Positions 8,503 to 17,100 of a stretch of DNA of 64,000 nucleotides are shown here, piece after piece. Source of the DNA: Bordetella genomosp. 8 (lineage in GTDB: Bacteria; Pseudomonadota; Gammaproteobacteria; Burkholderiales; Burkholderiaceae_B); NCBI RefSeq assembly GCF_002119685.1, contig NZ_CP021108.1, positions 5,580,001 to 5,644,000 on the forward strand, read 5' to 3'. The notes under the pieces are model-generated. The model was given only the letters and a program-made list of their open reading frames with translations. It made no database searches and was not told the DNA's origin. The position numbers were made by a program, and so were the translations under genes. The number at the start of each line of letters is the position of its first letter. Within the stretch, counting starts at the first letter, position 1.

Positions 8503-9177
8503 ATGATCGAATTCCAGCACGTATTCAAATCGTACGGACGCGGCCGCAATATCCTGGCCGATATCAACTTCCGCATCACGGCGGGCGAATTCGTCTTTGT
8601 GTCGGGGCCGTCGGGCGCCGGCAAGTCGACTTTGCTGAAGCTGATCGGGGGTTTGGAACCGCCCAGCCGGGGCTCCATCCAGGTGAACGGGCAGCGGTTG
8701 GACAAGCTGCCGCAGCGAGCCCGTCCCTATCTACGCCGGGCCGTCGGGGTGATCCTGCAGGACACCCACCTGCTCTATGACCGCAACGCCTTCGAAAACG
8801 TCATGCTGCCCCTGGCGGTGACCGGCCAGCCCCGGGATTCCGCGGCGGCGCGGGCGCGCGCCGCGCTCGACAAGGTCGGCCTGTCCGGCAAGGAAACCCT
8901 GAACCCCATCGAGCTGTCCGGCGGCGAACAGCAACGCCTGGCCATCGCCCGCGCCATCGTCAACCGGCCGGCCATCCTGATCGCCGACGAGCCCACCGCC
9001 AACCTCGATCACGACAGCGCCCTGCGCATCATGAATGTGTTCCGTGACTTCAATCGCGTCGGCGTGACGACGCTGATCGCTTCCCATGACCAGGAACTGA
9101 TGTCCCATTACGCCCAGCGGGTGCTGCGCATCGAGCCCGGCCGTTTCGCCGACCTGTCCGCGGAGGCCCAGGCATGA
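8503..9177 (+). CDS. ftsE: Cell-division ATP-binding protein FtsE
   Basis: 224-residue ABC ATPase of the FtsE family. Walker A is GPSGAGKST, signature LSGGEQQR, Walker B ILIADEPTANLD, and H-loop ASHDQEL. The start MIEFQHVFKSYG is the usual FtsE start; the frame is open for about 45 codons upstream, but these show no family similarity. FtsE works with FtsX at the septum to activate cell-wall amidases through EnvC-type partners. It overlaps ftsX by four bases (ATGA), indicating translational coupling. Confidence 0.95.
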   Translation: MIEFQHVFKSYGRGRNILADINFRITAGEFVFVSGPSGAGKSTLLKLIGGLEPPSRGSIQVNGQRLDKLPQRARPYLRRAVGVILQDTHLLYDRNAFENVMLPLAVTGQPRDSAAARARAALDKVGLSGKETLNPIELSGGEQQRLAIARAIVNRPAILIADEPTANLDHDSALRIMNVFRDFNRVGVTTLIASHDQELMSHYAQRVLRIEPGRFADLSAEAQA

Positions 9178-10082
9178 ACGCATGGCTGCGGCAACACCGC
9201 TACGCGCTGGGCATCACCTTGCGGCGCATGCTGGCACAACCCTTTTCGTCGCTGGCGAACCTGCTGGTGATGGCGCTGGCACTGGCGCTGCCCATCCTGG
9301 GCGCCGCCATCCTGGTATCGGTCCAGCCGGTGGCGCGCCAGCTTTCCGTGACGCCGGAACTGACTGTCTTCATGAAGATAGACGCGCCGGCGGGCGCCGC
9401 GCAGGCAGTGGCCGACCGCATACGCAAGGATTACGGCGACGACGTGCGCGAAGTCCGCACCATCGGCCGCGACAGCGCGCTGGCCGCGCTGCGGCGCAAT
9501 CCCACCTGGGCCGAGGCCCTGGCGGTGCTGCCCGGCAATCCGCTGCCCGACGCCGTGGTGGCGACCCTGCGCGACGGTGACGACCTGGCCGGTCGCGCGG
9601 CGAAACTGGCCCAGGCCTGGAAGGCCCTGGACCAGGTCGAACAGGTACAGCTGGACAGCGACTGGGTCCAGCGCATGGAAGCCATGCTGCGATTCGCCCG
9701 CATCGGCCTGGTTTTCCTGGCGGCCTGCGTCGCCGTGGTGGTGCTGGCCACCGTGTTCAACACCGTCCGGATGCAGGCCCTGACGCAGCGCGAGGAGATC
9801 GCCGTGGCGCGGCTGGTCGGCGCGACCGAGTCCTTCGTGCGGCGCCCTTTCCTGTACCTGGGCGCCTTGTCCGGGGCGGTATCGGCCCTGCTGGCCATCC
9901 TGATCGCGGCGTGGGCGCTGTCCCCGCTGAATGATGCACTCACCGCCGTGGCGCGCAGCTATGGCGCCGATTTTGCCCTGCACCTGCCGGAGGCCTCCTG
10001 GCTGGCGGTGGCGGTCGTGGCCGCCGCGGTGCTCGCGGCCCTGTCGGCGCGCTGGTCAGTCACTCGCAGTACCCGTTTTTAG
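9174..10082 (+). CDS. ftsX: Cell-division permease-like protein FtsX
   Basis: 302-residue inner-membrane protein. It has an N-terminal cytoplasmic tail, one membrane segment (about 25-50), a periplasmic loop of about 120 residues containing LTVFMKIDAPAG, and three C-terminal segments with the FtsX core (FNTVRMQALTQREEIAVARLVGAT). It partners with FtsE in septal peptidoglycan splitting. The ATG overlaps the ftsE stop. No rpoH follows it, unlike the common ftsYEX-rpoH order; a CheD gene lies next. Confidence 0.95.
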   Translation: MNAWLRQHRYALGITLRRMLAQPFSSLANLLVMALALALPILGAAILVSVQPVARQLSVTPELTVFMKIDAPAGAAQAVADRIRKDYGDDVREVRTIGRDSALAALRRNPTWAEALAVLPGNPLPDAVVATLRDGDDLAGRAAKLAQAWKALDQVEQVQLDSDWVQRMEAMLRFARIGLVFLAACVAVVVLATVFNTVRMQALTQREEIAVARLVGATESFVRRPFLYLGALSGAVSALLAILIAAWALSPLNDALTAVARSYGADFALHLPEASWLAVAVVAAAVLAALSARWSVTRSTRF

Positions 10083-10289
10083 TCCGCTTAATCGGGCAAT
10101 CGCGCCGGGCGTTCCATGGGATAGTGGAAACGTGGCTGCCGTGCCGATCGAATCCGCCGGGACAGGGGTTATTTCCCCAATCCGTCGCCTTCGATCATGG
10201 CAGAGCAGAAATAAATAGAAATTCCAGATAAATTTAGTAATATCGCTCCGAACCCGTTCCGCACTCCCCCTGGAAGCCCGCGACCCATC

Positions 10290-10931
10290 ATGTCTGCCCG
10301 TGACGCCCGCGCGACGCGCCACTATTTTGATAGTGCCTTCAACTATCAGGCAGTCAAAGTGCTGCCCAACGAGTACTACGTTACGGGCGACGACCTGATG
10401 ATCACGACCGTGCTGGGTTCGTGCGTGGCCGCCTGTATCCGCGACCCGCAGACCGGCGTGGGCGGCATGAACCACTTCATGCTTCCGGAAGGCGACAGCC
10501 AGTCGCCGGCGTCGGCGACGATGCGCTATGGCGCGTTCGCCATGGAAGTACTGATCAACGAAGTGCTGAAGGCGGGCGCCGCGCGCGAACGCCTGCAAGC
10601 CAAGGTCTTCGGCGGCGGCGCGGTGCTGGAAGCCATGCAGCAGATGAATATCGGCGAGCGCAACGGGCAGTTCGTGCTGAATTACCTGGCGATGGAAAAC
10701 ATCCCGGTGCTGGCGCGCGACCTGGGCGACGTCTACGCCCGCCGCATCAGTTTCTTCCCGCGTGACGGGCGGGTCATGGTGCGCAAGATGACCACCAAGA
10801 CCCGGGCGACGGAAATCATTGCCAAGCGCGAAGTCGCGGTGGTGGAGACGCTCAAGGAAAAGACCGTTTCCAAGCCGCGCGTCGAGCTGTTCAACATGCC
10901 GCCGCGCGCGCGGCGCGCGACGGCGACCTGA
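10290..10931 (+). CDS. cheD: Chemoreceptor glutamine deamidase CheD
   Basis: 213-residue CheD-family protein. The catalytic Cys is in [12 protein letters not shown] (near residue 50) and the His in GMNHFMLP about 18 residues later. CheD deamidates specific glutamines in chemotaxis receptors and also interacts with CheC-type phosphatases in some bacteria. No other chemotaxis or flagellar gene lies in the window, so it is an orphan locus. An AT-rich stretch (10200-10245) upstream may carry its promoter. The C-terminal ~45 residues are basic and rich in Arg/Ala. Confidence 0.93.
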   Translation: MSARDARATRHYFDSAFNYQAVKVLPNEYYVTGDDLMITTVLGSCVAACIRDPQTGVGGMNHFMLPEGDSQSPASATMRYGAFAMEVLINEVLKAGAARERLQAKVFGGGAVLEAMQQMNIGERNGQFVLNYLAMENIPVLARDLGDVYARRISFFPRDGRVMVRKMTTKTRATEIIAKREVAVVETLKEKTVSKPRVELFNMPPRARRATAT

Positions 10932-10946
10932 CAGGCTCCAGCCCCG

Positions 10947-13900
10947 CTAAGCCGCGCGGGCGCTGTCCCGCACCTCTACGCGCGCCCCGCCTTCCAGCCG
11001 TTGCAGCAGGTCGCGGCGCCTGGCTTGGGCGCGTTCGATCGAGGCTTCCTTGATATGGCCATAGCCGCGTATGTCCTCCGGCAGGCTGGCCAGGGCCACG
11101 GCGATGTCCAGGCTGGCCCGGCTCAAGCCAGGTAGCAAGGCGGCCACGGTGTCGCGATACTCCCGGATGAGCGCGCGCTCCGTGCGCCGCTCCTGGGTAT
11201 AGCCGAAGACATCGAGCGGCGTGCCGCGCAGGCGGCGCAGCCTGGCCAGCACGCCGAACGCCTTCATCATCCATGGCCCGTATGCGCGCTTGACCAGGTG
11301 TCCTTCGGCATTGCGCCGGGAGAACGCCGGCGGGGCCAGATGGAAGTTGAGTTTCCAGTCGCCCTCGAACTGCTCGGCCACGCGGCGCATGAATTCGCCA
11401 TCGCTGTACAGGCGCGCGACTTCGTATTCGTCCTTGTACGCCAACAGCTTGAAGTAGTTCTTCGCCACCGCCTGCGCCAGGCGTGTGGACCCGGTGGCCG
11501 CCTGTTCCGCGGCCGCCACCTGGTTGACGAAGTCGGCATAGCGGCGCGCATAGGCCGCGCTCTGGTAATCCGTCAGGAAGCGTACGCGCCGCTCCACCAG
11601 CGTCGCCAGATCGGCGGCCGGGCCGGACAGGCCGGAAAGGCCTGACAGGCCTGACGATCGCCCCGACGCCGCGCCATCGGCGCCGCGTTGCGGCGCGCCC
11701 CGGCGCAACTCGATGATCTCCGCGCCGCCGCCGATGGCGCCGCCCGGATTGCCGGCGAGCTCGGTGGTTTCCAGCGCAGCGGCCGTCCCGGGCGCGGCCG
11801 CCTTGCCGGCCGGTGCGATCAACTGCTGGACCGACGCCAGGTCCTGCGCCGCGCGGCGGCCCCAGGCGAACGCGGCCTTGTTGTTCTCCACCTGGGTGCC
11901 ATTCAATTCGATGGCCCGCAACAAGGCCTCGCGTCCGAGCGGGATCCAGCCCTTCTGGTAGGCGTAGCCCATCATCAGGGGGTTGGCATAGATGGCGTCA
12001 CCGAGCAGGCCTACCGCCAGTTCGGCGGCATCGATGGCGTCGACCTGCCCCGGCATGCAGGCGGTGTCGATGTCACGCTGCAGGTTGCCGGCCGGCAGGC
12101 GCCAGTCCGGATTGGAAATAAAGGCCGCGGTGGGCGCCACATCGCTATTGAGCAACAGGCGGGTGCGTTCCGGACTCATGCGGGCAACGGCGTCGGGGCT
12201 GCTGGCCACCACCAGGTCGCCGGCCAGCACCAGGTCCGCTTCGGCCATCGCCACGCGCGTATTCAGGAGATGCCCCGGCGATCGGGCCAGGATCACGTGC
12301 GAATGCACCGCTCCGCCCTTCTGCGCCAGGCCCGCCATATCGAGCACCGAGCAGCCCTTGCCTTCGATGTGCGCCGCCATGCCCAGAAGCTGGCCGATGG
12401 TGACGACCCCGGTTCCGCCCACGCCTGCGATGAACACGCCATAAGGCCGTTCCAGCGTAGGCACATCCGGTTCGGGCAGAGTGGCATCGATGGCCTCCTG
12501 GCTGCCTATGCCCTTGGGCTTGCGCAGCTTGCCGCCTTCGACCGTGACGAAGCTGGGGCAGAAGCCGTTCAGGCAGGAGAAGTCCTTGTTGCAGCTGGAC
12601 TGGTTGATCGCGCGCTTGCGGCCGAATTCGGTTTCCAGCGGCTCGACCGACAGGCAGTTCGATTTGTCCGAGCAATCGCCGCACCCTTCGCACACACGTT
12701 CGTTGATGACGACGCGCCGCGCGGGATCCGGATATGCATTGTGCTTGCGGCGGCGGCGCTTTTCCGTGGCGCAGGTCTGGTCGTAGATCAGGATGGAAAC
12801 GCCGGGATACTCGCGCAGTTCGCGCTGCACGCGGTCCAGCTCGTCGCGATGGACCACCGGCACGCCCGGCGCCAGGTCCTGCACGCCCTTGTACTTGTGC
12901 GGTTCGTCGGTCACCACGACGATCTTCTCGATGCCCTCGGCCGCCAGCTGGCGGGTGATCATCGGCACGCTGATCGGGCCGTCCACCGGCTGGCCGCCGG
13001 TCATGGCCACCGCGTCATTGAACAGGATCTTGTAGGTGATGGGCGTTTTCGCCGCGACCGCGGCGCGGATCGCCAGCAGCCCCGAATGGTAGTAGGTGCC
13101 GTCACCCAGGTTGGCGAACACGTGCTTTTCGTCGGTGAACGGCGCATGCCCGATCCACGGCACGCCTTCGCCGCCCATGTGGGTGAACAGGTCCGTCTGG
13201 CGGCCCATCCAGCGCACCATGTAATGGCAGCCGATGCCGGCCATGCCGCGCGACCCGTCGGGCACCCGCGTGGACGTGTTGTGCGGACAGCCGGAACAGA
13301 ACCACGGTTTGCGCTCGGCCACGACGCGCGGCCGCGACAGGGCGCGCTCGCGCGCCTCGATGAAGGCTAGGCGCGCTTCGATGCCGGCGCGCACGTCGGC
13401 CGGCAGCTCGAACTTCAGCAGGCGCGCGCCGATGGCCTTGGCGACGATGGCCGGCGAAAACTCGTAATGCGCCGGCAGCAGCCAGTTGCCCTGGGGCACC
13501 GCCCACTCGCCGCCATCCTTGTCGTCGAACTTGCCGACCACGCGCGGGATCTTCTTGCCGCTGCCTATCCAGCCGAACAGTTCTTCCTTCAACTGGTATT
13601 CCAGCACCTGCCGCTTTTCCTCCACCACCAGGATTTCGTCCAGGCCTTCGGCGAAGCGCTGCATGCCGGTGGCCTCCAGCGGCCATACCATGCCGACCTT
13701 GAACAGCCGCACGCCGATGCGGCGGCAGGTGTCGTCGTCCAGCCCCAGGTCGGACAAGGCCTGGCGGGTGTCCAGGTAGGCCTTGCCGGAGGTCATGATG
13801 CCGAAGCGCGCGGATTCCGGCGGCACCTGCCATAGCTCGCGATTCAGGCCGTTGGCGCGCGCATAGGCCAGGGCGGCATACAGTTTGTAGTCCAGCAGGC

Positions 13901-14672
13901 GCGCTTCCTGTTCCAGGGGCGTATCGGGCATGCGGATGTTCAAGCCGTCCGCGGGCATCCTGAAATCTTCCGGCAGGAGGATGCGGACGCGCTCGGGATC
14001 GACCTCCACCGACGCGGAGACTTCCACGATGTCGGTGATGCATTTCATGCCGACCCATACCCCCGCGTAGCGGCTCATGGCCCAGCCATGCAGGCCGTAA
14101 TCCAGAACTTCCTGGACGGTGGAGGGGAACAGCACGGGGATCAGGCAGGCCTTGAGCAGATGGTCGCTTTGATGCGGCAGCGTCGACGACTTGGCCGGGT
14201 GATCGTCGCCGGCCACGACCAGCACGCCGCCGTGCCGCGACGTGCCCGCCGCATTGGCGTGCTTGAAGACATCGCCGCAGCGATCCACGCCCGGGCCCTT
14301 GCCATACCACATGCCGAACACGCCGTCGTAGCGGGCGCCGGGGAACAGATTCACCTGCTGGCTGCCCCACACCGCGGTGGCGGCCAGGTCTTCGTTCAAA
14401 CCGGGCTGGAAGACGACGTGGTGGGCTTCCAGGTACTTGGCGGCCTTCCACATGTTCAGGTCCACGCCGCCCAAGGGCGAACCGCGGTAGCCGGAGATGA
14501 AGCCCCCCGTGTTCAGTCCGACCCGCATATCCCGCGTGCGCTGCATCATCGGCAGGCGCACCAGGGCGTGGATGCCACTCATCCAGGCACGGCCAGTATC
14601 CAGGGAGTATTTGTCGTCCAGTTGGACGGATTGGAGCGCGGCGCGCTGCGCCGGCGTCAGGGGGGCGTTCAT
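10947..14672 (-). CDS. Indolepyruvate ferredoxin oxidoreductase family protein (fused subunits)
   Basis: 1241-residue fused 2-oxoacid:acceptor oxidoreductase of the IorA/IorB type. The order is: pyrimidine-binding domain (1-400), TPP/Fe-S domain with WFCSGCPHNTST and GIGCHYM (about 460-620), ferredoxin-like Cys clusters (CEGCGDCSDKSNC and CNKDFSCLNGFC, about 680-730), gamma-type domain (GVGGTGVVTIGQLLG) and a DUF6537-like C-terminus. The reaction is probably oxidative decarboxylation of aryl pyruvates to acyl-CoA. A low-complexity insert with SGLSGLSGLSG lies in a linker near residue 1010. A good Shine-Dalgarno precedes the ATG; the gene is monocistronic. Confidence 0.93.
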   Translation of the reverse strand: MNAPLTPAQRAALQSVQLDDKYSLDTGRAWMSGIHALVRLPMMQRTRDMRVGLNTGGFISGYRGSPLGGVDLNMWKAAKYLEAHHVVFQPGLNEDLAATAVWGSQQVNLFPGARYDGVFGMWYGKGPGVDRCGDVFKHANAAGTSRHGGVLVVAGDDHPAKSSTLPHQSDHLLKACLIPVLFPSTVQEVLDYGLHGWAMSRYAGVWVGMKCITDIVEVSASVEVDPERVRILLPEDFRMPADGLNIRMPDTPLEQEARLLDYKLYAALAYARANGLNRELWQVPPESARFGIMTSGKAYLDTRQALSDLGLDDDTCRRIGVRLFKVGMVWPLEATGMQRFAEGLDEILVVEEKRQVLEYQLKEELFGWIGSGKKIPRVVGKFDDKDGGEWAVPQGNWLLPAHYEFSPAIVAKAIGARLLKFELPADVRAGIEARLAFIEARERALSRPRVVAERKPWFCSGCPHNTSTRVPDGSRGMAGIGCHYMVRWMGRQTDLFTHMGGEGVPWIGHAPFTDEKHVFANLGDGTYYHSGLLAIRAAVAAKTPITYKILFNDAVAMTGGQPVDGPISVPMITRQLAAEGIEKIVVVTDEPHKYKGVQDLAPGVPVVHRDELDRVQRELREYPGVSILIYDQTCATEKRRRRKHNAYPDPARRVVINERVCEGCGDCSDKSNCLSVEPLETEFGRKRAINQSSCNKDFSCLNGFCPSFVTVEGGKLRKPKGIGSQEAIDATLPEPDVPTLERPYGVFIAGVGGTGVVTIGQLLGMAAHIEGKGCSVLDMAGLAQKGGAVHSHVILARSPGHLLNTRVAMAEADLVLAGDLVVASSPDAVARMSPERTRLLLNSDVAPTAAFISNPDWRLPAGNLQRDIDTACMPGQVDAIDAAELAVGLLGDAIYANPLMMGYAYQKGWIPLGREALLRAIELNGTQVENNKAAFAWGRRAAQDLASVQQLIAPAGKAAAPGTAAALETTELAGNPGGAIGGGAEIIELRRGAPQRGADGAASGRSSGLSGLSGLSGPAADLATLVERRVRFLTDYQSAAYARRYADFVNQVAAAEQAATGSTRLAQAVAKNYFKLLAYKDEYEVARLYSDGEFMRRVAEQFEGDWKLNFHLAPPAFSRRNAEGHLVKRAYGPWMMKAFGVLARLRRLRGTPLDVFGYTQERRTERALIREYRDTVAALLPGLSRASLDIAVALASLPEDIRGYGHIKEASIERAQARRRDLLQRLEGGARVEVRDSARAA

Positions 14673-14900
14673 GCAGTCTCCGTTTGTCTTGGATGGCTCA
14701 CGCCGGCTGCGCGCTTGCCTCTTGTGAAGGCGTGCCGGCCGGCATAAACAGTGAACCAGGCTTTTTCATCCTTGCCTGTACCGGTCTTTTACTCCTGGCG
14801 CCGCGGCGGCGCAATTGGTGTTCCCGCCGAGATCCCGATCAGGTTCCGCCCGCGGGCTCGCATTCGGACGTTTACCCGGGGCGGAATGCAATAATCGCGC

Positions 14901-15974
14901 ATGGACTTTGCAACCCGTATTGCGACCTGGCAACAGCGCCATGGACGCCACGACCTGCCCTGGCAGAACACGCGCGACCCGTATCGCATCTGGCTGTCGG
15001 AAATCATGCTGCAGCAGACCCAGGTGAGCACGGTCATCCCCTACTACCAGCGCTTCCTGGAACGCTTCCCCGACCTGCATGCCCTGGCCGGCGCCGAGCA
15101 GGAAGACGTCATGCCCTATTGGGCGGGACTGGGCTATTACGCGCGCGCCCGCAACCTGCATCGCTGTGCGCGGGAGATCGTGAGCGACTGGGGCGGGCGC
15201 TTCCCGCCCGATGCGGCCGCCATCGCGACGCTACCCGGCATAGGCCGTTCCACCGCGGCCGCCATCGCGGCCTTCGCCTATGGCGAACGCTCGCCCATCA
15301 TGGACGGCAACGTCAAACGGGTATTCGCGCGCCACTTTGGCATCGAGGGAGATCCCACCCGCCGGGAGACCGAGATCCGCCTGTGGGACCTGGCGGACGC
15401 GCAGTTGGCGGGCGGCGCGGGGCATGAGGTCGACATGGGCGCCTATACCCAGGGCCTGATGGACCTGGGCGCGACGCTATGCGTACGCAGCAAGCCCTTG
15501 TGCGACCGCTGCCCCGTCAGCGAGACCTGTATCGCGCGCCGCGATGGGCGCCAGGCCGAGCTGCCCACGCCCAGGGTGCGCAAGGCGTCGCCGGAGCGAA
15601 GCACGGGCATGCTGGTGCTGCAGCACCGCGACCGCGTCCTGCTGCAACAGCGCCCGTCGCCGGGCATCTGGGGCGGATTGTGGAGCCTGCCGGAATTCGA
15701 TCCCACGCTGGACGCGGCGTCGGCCTGCCGCGAGCTGGGCGCGACGCCGGACACCGTCTACGAACTGGCGGCGTTCGCGCACACGTTCACGCACTTCCGG
15801 CTGCATGTGCGGCCCTGGTACGTCATCGTGGCGCAAGCGCCGGATCTGGACGGCAAGCCGTGGCAGTGGGTCGACGCGGCCGGCCTGGCCGCGGTGGCCC
15901 TGCCGGCGCCGGTGCGCAAACTGGTCGACGGACTGTTCGCGGCCGACCTGGCGGCGCTGGCGCCTAGGTCTTGA
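14901..15974 (+). CDS. mutY: A/G-specific adenine DNA glycosylase MutY
   Basis: 357-residue base-excision repair enzyme that removes adenine mispaired with 8-oxoguanine. The catalytic Glu is in WLSEIMLQQTQV. The helix-hairpin-helix is LPGIGRSTAAA with the catalytic Asp in IMDGNVKRV. The 4Fe-4S cluster ligands follow the exact pattern C-x6-C-x2-C-x5-C (CVRSKPLCDRCPVSETC, about 194-210). The C-terminal NUDIX-like domain (about 230-350) recognises 8-oxoG. Its end overlaps the convergent rodA gene by 11 bases. Confidence 0.97.
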   Translation: MDFATRIATWQQRHGRHDLPWQNTRDPYRIWLSEIMLQQTQVSTVIPYYQRFLERFPDLHALAGAEQEDVMPYWAGLGYYARARNLHRCAREIVSDWGGRFPPDAAAIATLPGIGRSTAAAIAAFAYGERSPIMDGNVKRVFARHFGIEGDPTRRETEIRLWDLADAQLAGGAGHEVDMGAYTQGLMDLGATLCVRSKPLCDRCPVSETCIARRDGRQAELPTPRVRKASPERSTGMLVLQHRDRVLLQQRPSPGIWGGLWSLPEFDPTLDAASACRELGATPDTVYELAAFAHTFTHFRLHVRPWYVIVAQAPDLDGKPWQWVDAAGLAAVALPAPVRKLVDGLFAADLAALAPRS

Positions 15975-17100
15975 CCGAACGATGGCGGTTGATGCTCATC
16001 AACATCCCGCAGGCGATGCCGACGGTCAGCAGGGCGGTGCCGCCATAGCTCATGAAGGGTAGCGGCACCCCCACCACGGGCAGGATGCCGGTCACCATGC
16101 CGATGTTCACGAACACGTAGATGAAGAACATCATCGTCAGCGAGCCGCTCAACAATCGCCCGAACTGCGAGGTGGCGCGGGTCGCGATGGTCAGGCCGCG
16201 GGCGATCAGCAGCCCATACAGCACCAGGATCAACACCCCGCCGTAGAGCCCGAATTCCTCCGCGTAGACGGCGAAGATGAAGTCCGTCGTACGTTCCGGA
16301 ATGAAGTCCAGGTGGGTCTGGGTACCCTTCATGTAACCCTTGCCGTACAGGCCGCCGGAGCCCACCGCGATCATGGACTGGATCGTATGGAAGCCCTTGC
16401 CCAGGGGATCGGTACTGGGATCCAGCAGGGTGCATACGCGATGCTTCTGGTAGTCGTGCAGGACGACCCAATCCACTTCCGGCTGGCAAAGCTGGTCTTC
16501 ATAGCTGACCAGCGTGCCGATGCCGATGACGGCCGCCAGCACCACCGGTATCAACAGCTTGAACGACAGGCCGGCGAAATAGATGACACAGAAACCCGCG
16601 CCGAACACCAGCAGCGCGGTACCCAGGTCGGGCTGGCGCACGATAAGCAGGAACGGCACGCCCAGCAGCAGGCCGGCGAACAGGAAGTCGCGTATACGGA
16701 CCTGGCCCTCATGCCGCTGGAAATACCAGGCCAGCATCAGGGGCAGCGCGATCTTCATCATTTCCGAAGGCTGGATGCGCGTCACGCCCAGGTTCAGCCA
16801 GCGCGTCGCGCCCTTGCTGGTTTCGCCGAAAAGCTCGACGGCCAGCAGCAGCGCCACGCCGACCACATAAGCCGGGGGAGCCAGCTTCATCAGCCACTTG
16901 GGCGGCAGCAGCGCCACCACCCACATGGCGAAGAAAGCGATGACGAAGTTGCGCGACTGGTCGGCGAAGCGCCAGTCGGTGCTGCCCACCGCCGAATGCA
17001 TCACGGTCAGGCCCAGGGCCGTCAACAGGCAGAGGATGCACAGCAAGGGCCAGTCGAACGCCGTCACGACGCGCAGCAGGATCAGGGCCAGGCGCTTCAT
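15964..17100 (-). CDS. mrdB: Rod-shape glycosyltransferase RodA (MrdB)
   Basis: 378-residue SEDS-family peptidoglycan polymerase with about ten membrane segments. Family stretches include GATRWLNLGVTRIQPSEMMKIA around residue 100, RQPDLGTALLV, and near the C-terminus GVPLPFMSYGGTALL. It forms the elongasome synthase with PBP2. The start overlaps the mrdA stop by four bases, and it is the last gene of the mreBCD-mrdAB block. Confidence 0.96.
   Translation of the reverse strand: MKRLALILLRVVTAFDWPLLCILCLLTALGLTVMHSAVGSTDWRFADQSRNFVIAFFAMWVVALLPPKWLMKLAPPAYVVGVALLLAVELFGETSKGATRWLNLGVTRIQPSEMMKIALPLMLAWYFQRHEGQVRIRDFLFAGLLLGVPFLLIVRQPDLGTALLVFGAGFCVIYFAGLSFKLLIPVVLAAVIGIGTLVSYEDQLCQPEVDWVVLHDYQKHRVCTLLDPSTDPLGKGFHTIQSMIAVGSGGLYGKGYMKGTQTHLDFIPERTTDFIFAVYAEEFGLYGGVLILVLYGLLIARGLTIATRATSQFGRLLSGSLTMMFFIYVFVNIGMVTGILPVVGVPLPFMSYGGTALLTVGIACGMLMSINRHRSVKT

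Noticed and set aside
10200..10250. Sigma-28 type flagellar promoter before cheD
   Set aside because: CAGATAA resembles part of the -10 element, but no TAAA at the required spacing is present.
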